DNA of 64,000 bases from Neostapfia colusana (taxonomy: Eukaryota; Streptophyta; Magnoliopsida; Poales; Poaceae): contig JASWHV010000012.1 of NCBI GenBank assembly GCA_030760725.1, positions 32,705,652 through 32,769,651 of the forward strand, read 5' to 3'. Shown piece after piece: positions 10,432-23,044 of this stretch; positions within the stretch are counted from its first letter, which is position 1; every line of letters begins with the position of its first letter. Made by a program: the position numbers and the translations under genes. The notes under the pieces were generated by a model. The model was not told the DNA's origin and did no database searches. It worked only from the letters and a program-made list of their open reading frames with translations.

Positions 10432-13013
10432 TGTAAGGGCCTAAGTTTTTGGCACATATTCAAAGTGTTCATCACCACACACAACCTTCATTTGAAGAAA
10501 CTGGATGAACACATTTGAAGAGCAAGTAACCACCATCAACATGCTCATTAGAGAATAAACTCACAAAATGCAAAAGTAGCATTTCCCACATGCATCATCT
10601 AGGGGCTGAGCATATGAAAAACTCCAACACCTTGCTAAGAAGACTCATGCCAAAATTCACCCAAGTCCAAAACCTTTTGAGGTTTTTTTGGGTATAATTA
10701 GAAAGAGGGTGGTTTGAACTCAAATTCAAATTCAAACTGTTTTCATCCCATGAATTCAAAAGTGGGAGGCATATTCTCACTCAGCACATTTTTGTGAGCT
10801 CACCCACCAATTTTCACTCCATTTGGAGTTAATCTTGACATGAGCTAAGTTTAGCAAATTCAAACTTTATTTGAATTACAAACTGAATATATGCTGAAAT
10901 TTGGTCAAACACTTCACAATTTGAATTTTACCAATTCCAAATGGGCATGTGGTAAATAATTCAAATCCTAGAGGGTATTAAGGGGGTTACTGTTTGTAGC
11001 AGTAAGAGGGAGTTAATTTTAGAGGTTAAAAGGGGGTGGGACCCACCTGTCATAGAGTGGCTGACCAACACTTGCAACTGAAGCAATGGACTTTGCCTCT
11101 GTTCGAGACCGCCGAGTGCTGCTCGTATGCCACCGAGGGGGGACCAACGCACCACCAGCTGCTTGCCCACGCGCAAGCGCCAGGTCGGTTCTGATCCCCT
11201 TCTTAAGGCGCTCCACGCCCTCTGCCGAAGAAAACTTTGTGTGCTTTCTTCTCCTCGCGTGAACACCGAGCCGAAGCTCTCTTCCCTCCGCCACCTCGAC
11301 TCGATCGGAAATCCGGCCGAATCGACAGCGCCATCCCTCCCCAAGCTTCTAAACCACACCCTGAGCTCCGCACACACCTCCCCGACCCGGAAACGAGCGA
11401 GTTCCGGCTCTCCTTGCCCGAGAACGACCGCCACAGCGGTGACCTAGCATCGGCCGACAATCGGGCGCTCGTGGACAGCCCTCCACAGGGGTTCTCACAG
11501 TCAAGCGATCCAGGCCATGCGAGCGCGCTGTGTTGGTGCTGCTCTCAACCAAGTCTCAAGCCACGCCGTGAAGCATCGGCGGCGAATTTCAAGTTTTCAC
11601 TCTGGCGAGTTCTACCGAGCGGCCAGTACGGTTTCTTCAAATTCTTCCTCTCTGATCCTCCATAGGTTGTCAAACTCTGCACATAGGCAGCGGACTAGCC
11701 GGCGATCATCTTTACTTTAGGATCCGTCGCATGAAAACACCTCGGAGCAACGTATTCCGAGCTTTACCGAGCGTGTTCTTCGCGGAACTAATCGGGCGCA
11801 CGATGCCGAGCTAGTTGCCGTAGTTTCCGAGCTAATCCATGGCCTTGCCGAGCTTTGCGATGACCCACTGGTGCTGTAGAGCTAGTCGGTCAAGGTTTTG
11901 GCGGGCTAGGGACCCCGGCCGACGCTGCCAAACTTCAACCGAGGCCGCCACACGTCGTCGGCCGTCTTCTGATCATCGGCAGCCCCAGAACACCTCACCA
12001 TCGTCTTCCTTGATGTTGCATATGCCCTGGCGGCGAGTTTTAGCCCGTACGGTGGCCGGAACCGGCGAACCGGTGAGCAGCAGATTGCTCCGGCGAGCTG
12101 AGAGCGCGGGCGCGCGAAAACCAGCCGAAGGAAGAAGAAGCCGGTGGGTCCCGGCTGTCAGCGGTAGAAAATTTAAAACTGGGATCTGCTGTGGCCCGGA
12201 TCGGGTGTGGCTACGCGCAAAGGACTCAGTAGCCGCGTGTGTCAACCGATGAGGAGCTGACACGTAGCCCCGGGTCCCACGCGCAGTTATTTGAACTTTT
12301 CCCGATTTTAAGAGTTCATTCAAACTTCAAGAAATCCATATAACTTTGTCTAGGAAACTCCAAATCGAGTGAACCAAATTTTGTTGGATTTAGCTCTCTG
12401 AGTAATTTCCAGCAAATCAAGTTTCACATCATGAAAATACTTATTTCTCCAGAATTAATTCTTCAAATTTTAAACCGTTTAGAATTTTAACTGGAGAATC
12501 ATTTGGAGGAAAATTCTGAAATTTTGCTGGGATGTTCACCAAAATATCTCTGAACTACCATAAAAATTTCAAATCCATTTGAGCTCATGTGATACACCTA
12601 ATGGTGTGATTAATAAAACTGTTCCAGAGAAAATAGAAAATGTACAGAAACATTTTCAGAATTTCTCTGAAATTGTTTAGCTCATATCTTTAGCTAAAAA
12701 CCTTTAAATTAGGTGAGACCAACTCCATTAGAACCCCCTGAAAATCTAGTTTTCATAAAGTCATGGCTTTCCCCATGAAAATCCCTAGAACACCCTAAGA
12801 GCTCTAATTAAGGTCAAGTACATAATTATTTGTGGAGAGCTCAAATCAGCTTTGCTGCAAATAAAACTTGGCCAGGTCTGTGTTTAGGTTGTAACCAAAC
12901 CATAGTAAAAACTTCAGATTCATTGGGTCTGTCTAGTAAGGCTTATAATCCTCACAAGTTGAAATTCAATTCAAATGCATTGAATTAATACATATACTTG
13001 TTATATCATGTAG

Positions 13014-14272
13014 TCGCTAAGGTTGAGGAGGAACCTGAAGTCTTAGACTTCTTCACTCCGGAAGAGCAGCTAGCCTACGACCAAGAGCAGCAAGGCAAGC
13101 TCCGGTTTGCATTAACCTTTTTACAAATTTTTATTGTTTTGAGAACTTACTTTGAGTACCATTACTTCTTGCATTAGAGTCTTGTTTGAAAACCCAAATG
13201 CATAGCCAAGAAAACCATGGGTTGGAATTAGGAATGAAAACCCCGTTAGCTACTGCAATGCTAAGATAGGGTAGGATTCGGTACAAGTCGAGTAGTTGGA
13301 ACTACTCGCGTGGATAGGCTAGAGGCACATCGCTCGGGTAAGAATAGCAAATGAAACACATGGCAAGAAAAATGAGACCGAGCGGAGAGTAAGGGCAGCA
13401 GGACTTTGGGGGCTGGGTGCTATAGCTCCGCTTGTGTCGATTGAGGACCGAGCCGTGTGCAAGCCTGTTGAACAAGCTTGAACAGTACCGAAGACCTACC
13501 GGATATATGGGAACCGGGAAACCGATGTAAATCGGGTAGCTGGGTATTGAGGCATTGCCTGTCGAGGGTAGGTTGAGAGCTTGAGGTGTAAATCGGCTGG
13601 TGGCACTGAGATGTGCATGCAGAGACCTCTTGCTCGGGATGATAGGACCAGTTCAATATTTGGCTAACGGGTGAAAGGTAGTTGCGTACGGCGTCCATGA
13701 TGGTTGCCGTAGGCAACATCGAGTACAGGCGTACGTGACGGGTTATTTTGGTAACCCTGCAGGTGTAAATCGATTATAATCACCGTCCCTCGCGGTCAGT
13801 GAGTACCACTTGTTCACTGTACCGTGACGTAGAAAGAACAGGCTAGATACATGTTAAAATGTTGCTGATTGAAAGATGGACTTTGATTGTTAATGATTTG
13901 CTGTAGCCTAGAGCTAATTAATGTTATTTTCAACTTTGGGCAATGTACATGAGATAAATGTGTTTCTTGTTTGATTGTGACTCTCTCATGTGCCTTCGCG
14001 TAAGGTTCTCCACCACCTGCTGCTAAAAAATTGAAAGTAAGGTTCGAATAATTAGGCGAGTCCTTTGCAAAATTATTTACCTCATGTACCCTTTACCCAT
14101 CATGTAGAAGTTCCATGTATAGGAGAGACGGGTCAGTCTTTCTGAGCCATCGTGCTCACTGCTTGTGTTTGATGCTTTTGCAGGGTTCTATGAGGAAGGG
14201 ACTCCAGAGGAGGAGACAGAAACCCAGGAGAGGAACCCCGTCGAGTGGGAGTCGTGCACGCCGCCGTGTTAG
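13014..14272 (+). other. Putative spliced mini-gene 3' part in LTR of A
   Basis: Exon-like 13014-13094 (81 nt, entered and left in phase 1) follows ATCATGTAG and precedes GCAAGC; it encodes VAKVEEEPEVLDF and an acidic Gln-rich end. The intron would be 13095-14183. The last exon, 14184-14272, after CTTTTGCAG, encodes GFYEEGTPEEETE, EWESCTPPC and a TAG at 14270-14272, 122 nt before AATAAA. The first exon and start codon are not identified. Support is the conservation of lengths, phases and frame in B, C and D. It could instead be conserved non-coding LTR sequence. Confidence 0.4.
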
Positions 14273-14393
14273 TGTGTGTGCGTGCTAGCGGGGACACGTC
14301 CACGGGCTGAATGTGAACACAATGCATAGTCTACGCCCGTGAGTGTAGAATGAAAAAATTTTGTTGTAAAAATGTTCATACACAGGTTTATGT

Positions 14394-14399
14394 AATAAA
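14394..14399 (+). promoter_or_regulatory. AATAAA poly(A) signal in LTR of A
   Basis: AATAAA about 105 bp before the LTR end, conserved in B. It likely sets the R/U5 boundary. Confidence 0.55.
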
Positions 14400-14502
14400 A
14401 CTTTGCTTCCGCTTTGTACCTTTGATGTGTGTTATCCGATGCTGTGCAACGCAGCACCCCTCAGCGTGATCCTGGCTCGACAAGGCCGATGGGGTCGTGT
14501 CA

Positions 14503-17500
14503 TAACACAAAAATTAGATTTCATATTAGAATTCCCTAGGCCCAAATTAGTGGATATGCAGAGTTTCATGAATTTTGGATATGTTTTGTTAACCATTTTC
14601 CAAAAGGACATAATTTGCAAAGAATTCAAATACACATTTGAATTTGGAGGAAATTTGCCCAACTATCCAACTGCAGCTCAGTTTTCAACTCCAAACATTT
14701 GAATTGGTCAGTTGCCAAATTTTGGAGATCTTTTGAGGGCTAAGGAGGGACTGCCTTGTGGGACCCACATGTCATTGAGCTGAAAATTTAGACATGCACC
14801 CAAAGCAACCGAGTCCTTCTCTGTTTTCCACTCGGACAGCCCGAGCTACAACCGTGTGACACCGAGGGCGCTGCCGCCACCTCCTGCTCCCCTCTATCAC
14901 GCTGGCGAGCAGCTCGTGGGTTGCCTTAGCTTCCGGCATTGATCGTTCCACTCATAAAGTGCAAAACTTTGGCCTCGTTTCCTCCTCGCACTGAAAACAG
15001 CCGAGCACGCCGCCGCCTCCTCGGAGCTCAACCGGGAGAACCAGGGAACACTCGCGCCCACTGCCTACGAGCTGCAAAACAGCACGGCGCACCCGTTGCT
15101 CACCTTACCGACCCAAAAGCTAGCAAGCTCCGGCCTCCCTTGCCCTTCAAACAACTCCTCCGCGGTTGATGTTGCACGGTCATTTCCGGTCACCGCCTGC
15201 GAGCTCCGACCCCGAGGCAAGTTCCACGTGGCGAGATAGGGCTAAGCGGCCAGTTTTAGCCCTGCGGGCGGCCAGGAAGTCACTTCTGGTGATTTTCGCC
15301 GGAGTGCGCCACCGCCAAACGCTCGGGCGCGCGCGCGGAGAAATAAGGCGGTGGTGGGGCCCGCACACAGGATTTATACATTTATAGGATTTTTCAGTTT
15401 CGGTTCAAGCTTCAACTAGGTATAACTTTTACTAGGAAGCTCCAAATTTAGTGAACCAAATTTTTTTGGATTCAGCTCTAGGAGTACTATCCAGCAAAAC
15501 AAGCTTTAGCTCATGAAACTTATTATTTTTCCAGAATTAATTCCCTAAAATTTAAAATGTTGGGAATTTTATCTGGAAAATTCTTTTATGGAAAATTCTG
15601 AAATTTGGCTGGGATGTTCATTAGAAAATCCTTGAGTCACAGGAAAAATTTCAGGTCTATTAAATTTCATTTATTTTCCCTAATGGTGTGATTAATTGAA
15701 CTGCCCCGAGAAAATGGAAAAATATACAGAAATATTTTTCAGATTTTCTCAAATTTTTTTAGGGCATAACTCTCTCTAAGATTCTTCAAATTACATGAAA
15801 CCAACTTCATTAGAACCATCTCAAACTATAATTTCAAGACAGTAATGGTTGAAGCCTTGGAAATCCCTGGAAATCCTTAGAGGCTCTAGAAATGATCAAA
15901 AAAACTTTTATTTGTACATAGCTCAAATGAACTTTGTTTCAAATGAAAATTGGTCAGTTCTCTGGTTAGGATTCTACCAAGCCACCATAAAAATTTCAAA
16001 GCCAAAGGGGAGGGCTAGCTAGGGTTATGGTATTTACATATGCAGTTCCAAACATTGCATTTAAATTGACATATCGTTAATTTGCTTACGTGTAGTCGCT
16101 GAAGGCGAGGAGACCCCGGAAGTGTTGGACTTCCTACTTCCGGACGAGACCCTAACCACTGAACAGCAGCAACAGAGCAAGCCCCGGTTTGCATTAACAA
16201 ATTTTTATAAAATTTTGCTTTATGTATACTTAGTATGAGTTATGTATGTACATTAGGTGTAGGATGGATGAAACCCCAAGTGCATAACCAGATTATTCCT
16301 ACAAGAGTGAGGTTAGTTTCTAAGTCCTCTAGTAGTCAAGTTGTGCTTAATGTTCATAGAACTTTGGTACAAGTCGAGTAGTTGGAATCTACTCGCGAGT
16401 ATAGGTGTCGGGACACACGGGATTGGTTCGAGTGATGTGAGATCACTTTAGTAAGAAAATGAGACTAGGCAGGGGCTAGGATACAGCAAGACGAAGTCTT
16501 GTGGGTGCAGCCCTGTCCGTGTAGATTGTGGACCGATCCGTGTGCGGCCCCACTGAACAAGTTTTCAACGTACCGAAGGCATATCGGATATATGGGCCCC
16601 GATAAACCGATGTATCCTAAACCTCCGAGCGTCGATGCATAGCACACCGATTTATGGGTGTAGTTGAGGGCAGCAAGGTGGAAATCTGCTAACGGACATA
16701 GAGAGATGCCCTGTGTAGGGAACCTACTTCTCGTTTCGGTGCGACCAGTTCGACGTTATGGCTGTTGGGTGAAAGGTTGTCCCGTATGACACGGGGTGAG
16801 CGTGCTGTGTGCAGCTCCGCGTGTGGGTGTACGTGACGTGCTATTCGGGTATCCCTGCAGGTGTATATCAAGTCGATTCGCCGTCCCTCGCGGTTATGAG
16901 TACCGCTTGTTCATTGAGTTGTGACGTAGGTTAATACATGAAATAATATGATTCAATATTGCTGTTATGCTTAACTTGTATTACTACATGTGTGTCACCA
17001 AATATTGCTCACTAAATTTCAGATTTCATGAACTGTTAACTTGTGGCTAAAAGATGAACTAGGGATGAACTTGTAGGCGTATCCGTTTGCTGCAATGTGC
17101 CATCCTATGTTGTATAACCTGCATGTAGAGTTTCATGTGTAGGTGAGTCAGTTAAGCCTTGCTGAGCCATCGTGCTCACGGTTGCTGCTATGAGTGTTTT
17201 TCAGGTGAGGATTACCCCATGGACTCGGGGTACGAGTCAACCGGTGAGGGCTACCCTCCGTCGGGGACCACGGCTGAGTGGGAGCCGTACACGCCGCGCT
17301 GAGCTGAGGAGTGAAGCTGGTGTGGGTTGTCCATAGGGCTCGACAACCGACTTTTGCTAGTTAGGCGGGCGGGAGTTGTATAAATTTAGCTTCCGCTGTT
17401 ATTAAACTCTGTACTTAGTTGTAAACTGAAGGTTTGTACTACTTTGTACATATTCAGTTGTTTTTCTATGTAATACATATTTGCCTTATGATGTGTGTTG

Positions 17501-17565
17501 TCAGGTGTCGCATCGTGCGGTACCACCCTCTGATATCCTGGGCGAGCGGATTTTGGTCTGTCACA
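14503..17565 (+). repeat. 5' LTR of element C, lacking its first 304 bp
   Basis: This aligns with 39602-41903 plus 51749-52181. It ends GGTCTGTCACA before the primer-binding site. The GC-rich block is 14815-15370 and the AT-rich middle 15370-16080. The conserved R-region block runs 16370-16930. It holds the most complete C copy of the mini-gene (16096-17302). Confidence 0.85.
16096..17302 (+). other. Putative spliced mini-gene 3' part in 5' LTR of C
   Basis: Exon-like 16096-16176 is again exactly 81 nt, after TTACGTGTAG and before GCAAGCC, encoding VAEGEETPEVLDF and a Gln run. The intron would be 16177-17204. The last exon, 17205-17302 (98 nt), after GTGTTTTTCAG, encodes GYESTGEGYPPSG, EWEPYTPR and TGA. 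Compared with D, many differences in the first exon are synonymous. The CAG/GTGAGG at 17202-17210 could also act as a donor, so this may be a ratchet-type site. I found no upstream coding exon. Confidence 0.4.
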
Positions 17566-17568
17566 GGC

Positions 17569-17583
17569 TGGTATCAGAGCTGC
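17569..17583 (+). other. Primer-binding site of element C (tRNA-iMet type)
   Basis: TGGTATCAGAGCTGC starts three bases after the LTR end. TGGTATCAGAGC is the standard complement of the initiator tRNA-Met 3' end in plant LTR elements. Confidence 0.85.
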
Positions 17584-19308
17584 ATTGGTAATAGCGCACA
17601 GAATAAGGTCGTATTACGACAAAAAATTAGGATACGGTGAGGATTTGCTAGTATGCCCAAATAAGGACTATATGAGTATAGTTACTTAAAGTGGCATGAC
17701 TGACATATGTGTTATAATTCTGAATTTTGATTATGTAAGGACGCACCTACGCTCAGGTAAGCATGGTAAGGAACGCCACCGAAAGCGGTTCAATTTTGGT
17801 TAGCTCTCCTGACGAGGAAAGTGGTTCAGTGATAGGTCTCACAGCTTGGTGTGGGACGTTAATATGAAACTCTTGGACTCTTCATGTTCCTAAGTTCATA
17901 TGAAATGCTGGTCTCTGGCGTGCATTAGGCAAGAAAGTGGAAACCCCATCGTGTGGTCGGTAACACGATAGTGTGTTCTTCTGGAAATAGCCTAGAAGGA
18001 GATACGCAGTGCTTGCCATCGGCGTGCCCTGCAGGGCAGTAGGTGGTATCTGTTGGGTTGATAAAATTCCCAACCGTGACGACCCATTCTCGTTCTACTT
18101 GGGTTCTCCGTCGTGTGGTGTGAAAACATGATCACGTACCTTGAGATGTGGCTTAACTCAAGGACGGCCGTATGGCAATGATACGGGCGTATGTATTTAC
18201 TTTCAAATACGGACCTGCCTGAAATGACAACAACCTTTGAGTGCATCACTATTGAGTGTTCTTCTGCATGTACTAACCATGTACGTATCCCGTGTAGTGC
18301 ACGTGTGCGAGAGACCGTTCAGTGCCACAATTGAGACGTATATGCCGGTATAATCCGCTTAGGATTTTTCTTTTTGCGAGGTACGTAGTACCGACATGAT
18401 TCCTACGGTGCATTGACACCGTACTACACTTAATAATCTCTTTCCTTTGAATAAATGATTCATGAACTAACTTTCAACTAAAAATGGAAGTTTGAAACAA
18501 ATATTAGTTACTGAACTCTTATTTTGAGCTAAGATTCAAATGAGAGAATGACTAGGCTTCAAAGATTTCAAAAAAGAGAGTGCTCTTTTTTTTGTGGCAG
18601 GAATTCTTGCTGGAATTTGACAGAGCATAACTCTGAGTAGATTTACCCAATTTAGGTGTATGATACAGTTCTGGAAAAATTTTCAAATGCTATACAACTT
18701 ATTTTATACCTCCAGAGCAAAATCACAGTTAAGTGGGTGAAAAGTCCAGTTGAAGGCAAACTGTTCAGAACCAGGACAGCAGCAAAAACCTCTCTGGACC
18801 TTTCTGTTTTTAAGCCATAACTTTCTGTAGAAAAATACCTAAGGAGCCTATGATACACCGTTGGAAAGGTTATGAGATAGGCAACATTGTTGTAGTTCAA
18901 AGTTGGTTCATATTCATATTGTATTTGTGTATACAACTGTGATAAAATCAGCCACATACAAAGGAGATGCTGGCAAATTTTATCCAGAAATTCTGTCAAC
19001 TTTGAGCAATCATAACTTTTAATACAGAAGTGATATGGAGGCATTTGAATACTAGATGGAAAGATATTGAAGTTAACTTTAACTTTGGTGTTCAACTTGA
19101 GTTATGAAAGTGCTTTTAACTGGATCAAAATCTGGTTTGTTTGAGGACCGGTCAATCTGCTTTTAAATCCTTGCTGTTAGTTGCATCAGTTTGCGCATAA
19201 TTCATTTTGCTTACATGTTAAGACTTCATTATCAGTGTTTCACTACTTTGTTCATGGAATAAATCAAGTGATAGTTTTGAGCTGATAATGAACTCTTGCC
19301 ATTGCAGA
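17584..19308 (+). other. Untranslated leader of element C
   Basis: About 1.7 kb with no long frame. A conserved block near 18290-18410 (GTGCGAGAG...CGTAGTACCGACAT) recurs in the leaders of B and D. From 18600 there are three imperfect units of about 195 bp, each starting near a CATAACTT-type box (18625, 18816, 19011) followed by a GATAC/TGGAAAG box. The leader ends in CTTGCCATTGCAG right before the gag ATG, a good 3' splice site. Confidence 0.7.
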
Positions 19309-20588
19309 ATGGTGCGAACTCATTCCATGGGTGAAGTGGGTGGTTCCAGTGGTGGTGGTGGTGATAAGTCTCCACAGCGGGAGCAGCGAGCTCCGCAACC
19401 GCAGCTGCCACCAGGACCTTCACCTACGGTCACAATGGCGGACATTCTGGCCGCCATGATGGGTGCAAGCGATGAGCGAACCAACTTGCTCTGCACCCTG
19501 GTGATGAATACATCCCGTCAAGGAGGATGTCAAGATGAAGACTTTCGCCAACCTCAAATGAGTTCCTACGTTGAGTTCTTGGCGACTCAACCACCGGTTT
19601 TCATTGAAGCTGAGGATCCTCTGGTGGCGGATAGCTGGATCCGTACCATTGAGTCTAAGATCGGGTTGCTCCAATGCACCGAACATCAGAAAGTCTTATA
19701 CACGGCGCAACAACTTCACGGGTCTGCCAGTGCATGGTGGGCAAATCAATTGCCTCCCTACCAGCTGGACATCATTTCACATGGACGAAATTCCGGAAGG
19801 CATTTCTTGGTTATCATGTCCCTTCCAGAATAATTCAGCGGAAACTCAAGGAGTTTCTAGTATTAAAACAAGGAGGGAGGGATGCATACGAGCATTCGCG
19901 AGTGTTCAACAAACTGGCACAGTATGCGCCTGAACATGTGAACACTGAGGCACAAAAGTGTGAATGGTTCTTTCGCAGCGTTAATCCCAAGTTGGAAAGA
20001 CTCGTCTTAGATGATCGAAAGAACTTCAATGAATTGATGAGTGCTGCCATCATGGTTGAAGATGCTCAGCGAGAAGTTCAGGCTGAGAAAAGAAAGAACC
20101 ATATACCACCGGATAGTAGCAATATTGCTCCTCATAAATACCGGGTGGTAGACAGTACCTTCAACTGTAAGCTGATGCAGCTGGCTAGACGCCTCCAACA
20201 ATATTCGAGTCGTTCATCTCAATATTCTGAATTCGGACAGCTGCAACAACGGTATATGCAGCCGCATTATTCTGTCCCTCAAGCGTTTTTGCCGCCGCAG
20301 AATACACCCAGTGTCCGTACTCAGAGTAACATAGAACCGGCTGAGAAACCATGCTTCACGTGCGGGTATTTGGGTCACATCAGCAGGAAGTGTCCACAAA
20401 AGATACGCCACAGAGGAAATACACCAGAGCAGGGTATAAATCAATCCCATGCTCAGCTCCAAAGAACAGCACCAATGTCCGGGTGCATTTACCATACAGC
20501 TCTAGAGGATGTACCAGAGGGTGCACCTATGCTAGAAGGAATGTTCACCCTCAATGAATTACCCGTATTGATTTTATTTGACTCTTGA
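19309..20588 (+). pseudogene. gag: Element C gag, frameshifted
   Basis: I chose the ATG at 19309 because it corresponds to the gag starts of B and D (MVRT/MMRT) directly after a splice-acceptor-like CAG. The capsid domain (DSWIRTIESKIGLLQC, SASAWWANQL) loses frame near 19765 and continues in another frame to 20588 with FRKAFLGYHVP, a YAPEHVNT segment and one zinc knuckle (CFTCGYLGHISRKC, about 20352-20394). It is not translatable as one protein. Confidence 0.82.
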
Positions 20589-21200
20589 GCCACACACAAT
20601 TTCATCAGCAGGTTATTTGTGTGTAAAGCTGAGCTCTCCACCACTACACCGAAAGATCACTACCTTATCAGCTCACCCGGTAGAAATATAGCTGCTAATG
20701 AAGTGGTGATCAAAGCACCCTTGTGCTTAGGTGGAAAATTATACCCACAACCCTCATTGTGTTAGAGGGGCAGAAGATTGATGTGATCTTATGAATAGCA
20801 TGGATGAACTACCACGGGGCTGTTCTTGACATCGGTCCGCAGATTGTTAGCTTCGAATCTCCGTTCTACGGTCTTCAAACACTCATACTTGAAGACGTAG
20901 ATTCTGAAAATCCAGTGGTGTACCACAGTGTGACCATGAAACCGGAGGATATTCCAGTGGTCCATGAGTATCCAGATGTGTTTCCCAATGATCTTCCAGG
21001 GATGCCGCTTGAAAGAGATGTGGTATTCAAGATCGAGTTAGCACCGGGAACCACACCGATATCTCGGAGGCCGTACAAAATGTCTCCGAAGGAATTAGCT
21101 GAACTGAAAGAGCAGCTAAAGGACTTAATGGACGAAGGTTTCATAAGGCCAAGCTCATCACCATGGGGCTGTTCAGCCAAAGGATGAATCACTTTGGTTA
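20560..21200 (+). pseudogene. Element C protease and RT linker, active site truncated by stop
   Basis: LILFDS is followed by a TGA at 20586-20588 exactly where the Gly of the D-S-G catalytic triplet should be, then ATHNFIS continues in frame. Frameshifts follow near 20740-20800. From 20804 the linker reads YHGAVLDIG, EDIPVVHEYPDVFPND and APGTTPISRRPYKM, and is lost again near 21180. The protease cannot function. Confidence 0.8.
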
Positions 21201-21203
21201 TGT

Positions 21204-23044
21204 GTGGATTATCGGCCTCTGAATGCAGTGACGATCAAAAATAGATATCCACTTCCGCGGATCGATATATTATTTGATCAGTTAATGGGTGCCAAAGTAT
21301 TCTCCAAGATGGACTTGACGTCCGGTTATCATCAGATAAAAATCAGAGCGGAGGATATACCGAAGACGGCTTTCTCGACTAGATACGGGCTCTGTGAGTA
21401 CCTAGTCATGTCTTTTGGGTTAACGAATGCACCCACACATTTCATGTACCTTACGAATTCTGTATTCATGCCAGAGTTGGATCCGTTCGTCATGGTTTTC
21501 ATCAACGACATTCTCGTATACTCCAAATCGGAGGAAGAGCACACCAAACATCTACAAATTGTGCTCCAACGGTTGCGAGAACATAAGCTGTATGCTAAAT
21601 TCAGCAAGTGTAAATTTTGGATCAGCAAGGTACCATTCTTAGGCCACATTATTTCAGCAGAGGGTGTGGCCGTAGATCCAACAAAAATTGAGCAAGTCTT
21701 GAAGTGGGTGTCTCCAACATCTGTTCATCAAATCTACAGTTTTCTAGGACTAGCGGGTTACTACCGGAGATTTATTCCCAGCTTCTCGAAGGTTGCTAAG
21801 CCAATGACAGAATTATTGAATAAGAGCAGAAAGTATGTATGGACGGAGGCCTGTGAAGAGACATTTCAAACACTAAAGAAACATCTCACCACGGCGCCGG
21901 TTCTAGCCCAACCGGATACAACAAAGCCATTCGATGTTTATTGTGATGCCTCAGGCATTGGACTTGGCTGCATATTAATGCAAGATAGACGCGTGATCGC
22001 GTATGGGTCTCGTCAACTCTGCAACCACGAGCAGCACTACCCCACTCATGACCTAGAACTCGCTGCAGTGGTGCTTGCGTTGAAAATGTGGAGGCACTAC
22101 TTACTTGGAAATTTAGTGCACCTATACATCGACCATAAGAGCCTCAAGTATATATTCACTCAGAAGGATATTAATATGAGGCAGCGGAGATGGTTGGAAT
22201 TAATCAAAGATTACAAGCTCGAGATCCATTACCATCCGGGCAAAGCTAATGTGGTGGCTGATGCACTCAGTTGTAAGTCACACGTGAATAACTTGTCAGT
22301 TATTCTGGATGAGGAAGAGGAACCAAACTTGAGGGTGATTCCGTATGGGGCGTTGTATAATCTTGCTCTAGTGCCTACCATTACAGAGGAGATTGTACGA
22401 GCTCAAAAGAGATATAAGGGAATGCGGAATATCCGAGCAAGAATTAAAGAAGATAAAATGAAATGCTTCCGGGAAGATGATCAAGGTGTGTTATGGTTTA
22501 ACAACCGTATTGTGGTACCCAGGAACATGAAGCTAAGAACGAAGATCTTGGATGAAGCTCATATATCCAAGTACTCGATACATCCAGGAAACAATAAGAT
22601 GTATCAAGACCTCAAAACGAAATTTTGGTGGACTCGGATGAAGAGAGAAATTGCCAAGTATGTATCCGAGTGTGATACATGTCGGCGAGTCAAAGCTGAT
22701 CATATAAATAAAGCGGGAATGCTGCAACCATTAAGTATTCCGGCATGGAAGTGGGAGGACATCAGCATGGGCTTTATTGTCAGACTGCCTCTCATATTCA
22801 GAAAGCATGACTCCATTTGGGTGATTGTTGATCGGTTAACAAAATCAGCCCACTTCATCCCATTGAATACGAGATTTTCAACTAAGCAGTATGCAGAGTT
22901 GTATCTCTCAAGAATTGTGTGCTTACACGGAGTCCCCAAAACCATTGTATCTGACCAAGGTTCCATATTTGTTGCTCGTTTTTGGGAGCAACTACATGAA
23001 TCTCTGGGAACCAAGTTACTTAGAAGCTCAGCATATCACCCTCA
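21204..23044 (+). pseudogene. pol: Element C RT, RNase H and integrase N-part
   Basis: A long open frame carries RT (MDYRPLNAVTIKNRYPLPRID to FLGLAGYYRRFIPSF), RNase H (VYCDASGIGLGC, YIDHKSLKYIF, VADALSC) and the integrase zinc region and core (CDTCRRVKADH, VIVDRLTKSAHF, IVSDQGSIF). The RT catalytic box reads FINDILVYS: the first paired Asp is Asn (AAC at 21504-21506, one G-to-A change), which should inactivate the enzyme. The frame ends at SSAYHP where element B enters. Confidence 0.88.
23040..23044. repeat. Target-site duplication left of element B (CCTCA)
   Basis: CCTCA before TGTAAGGG is repeated at 38458-38462 after the 3' LTR. Removing B and one copy restores a readable integrase segment of C. 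Confidence 0.95.

Larger units (their letters stand above)
5096..14502 (+). mobile_element. Element A: Tekay-type chromovirus, interrupted by CRM and CACTA
   Basis: From about 5096 the sequence matches element B pol (31537 onward) closely, continues past a CACTA insertion to the pol end near 10362, then has a polypurine tract and a complete 3' LTR (10432-14502). The 5' LTR, leader and gag should lie left of the window beyond the CRM insertion. Its 3' end joins element C LTR sequence; TAACA at 14503-14507 would be its target duplication. It is the same family as B but more diverged and disabled. Confidence 0.82.
10432..14502 (+). repeat. 3' LTR of element A, 4071 bp
   Basis: This begins TGTAAGGGCCTAAG and ends GGGTCGTGTCA, matching the ends of element B LTRs. 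Plan: AT-rich U3, GC-rich block 11040-12280, AT-rich middle with CATAACTTT-type motifs, then a conserved non-coding block 13260-13830 and an AATAAA at 14394-14399. It contains a copy of the putative LTR mini-gene (13014-14272). No 5' partner is in the window. Confidence 0.88.

Noticed and set aside
17569..17583. Fragments of a tRNA-Met gene at the primer sites
   Set aside because: Only the 12-15 nt complement of the tRNA 3' end is present; no cloverleaf follows.
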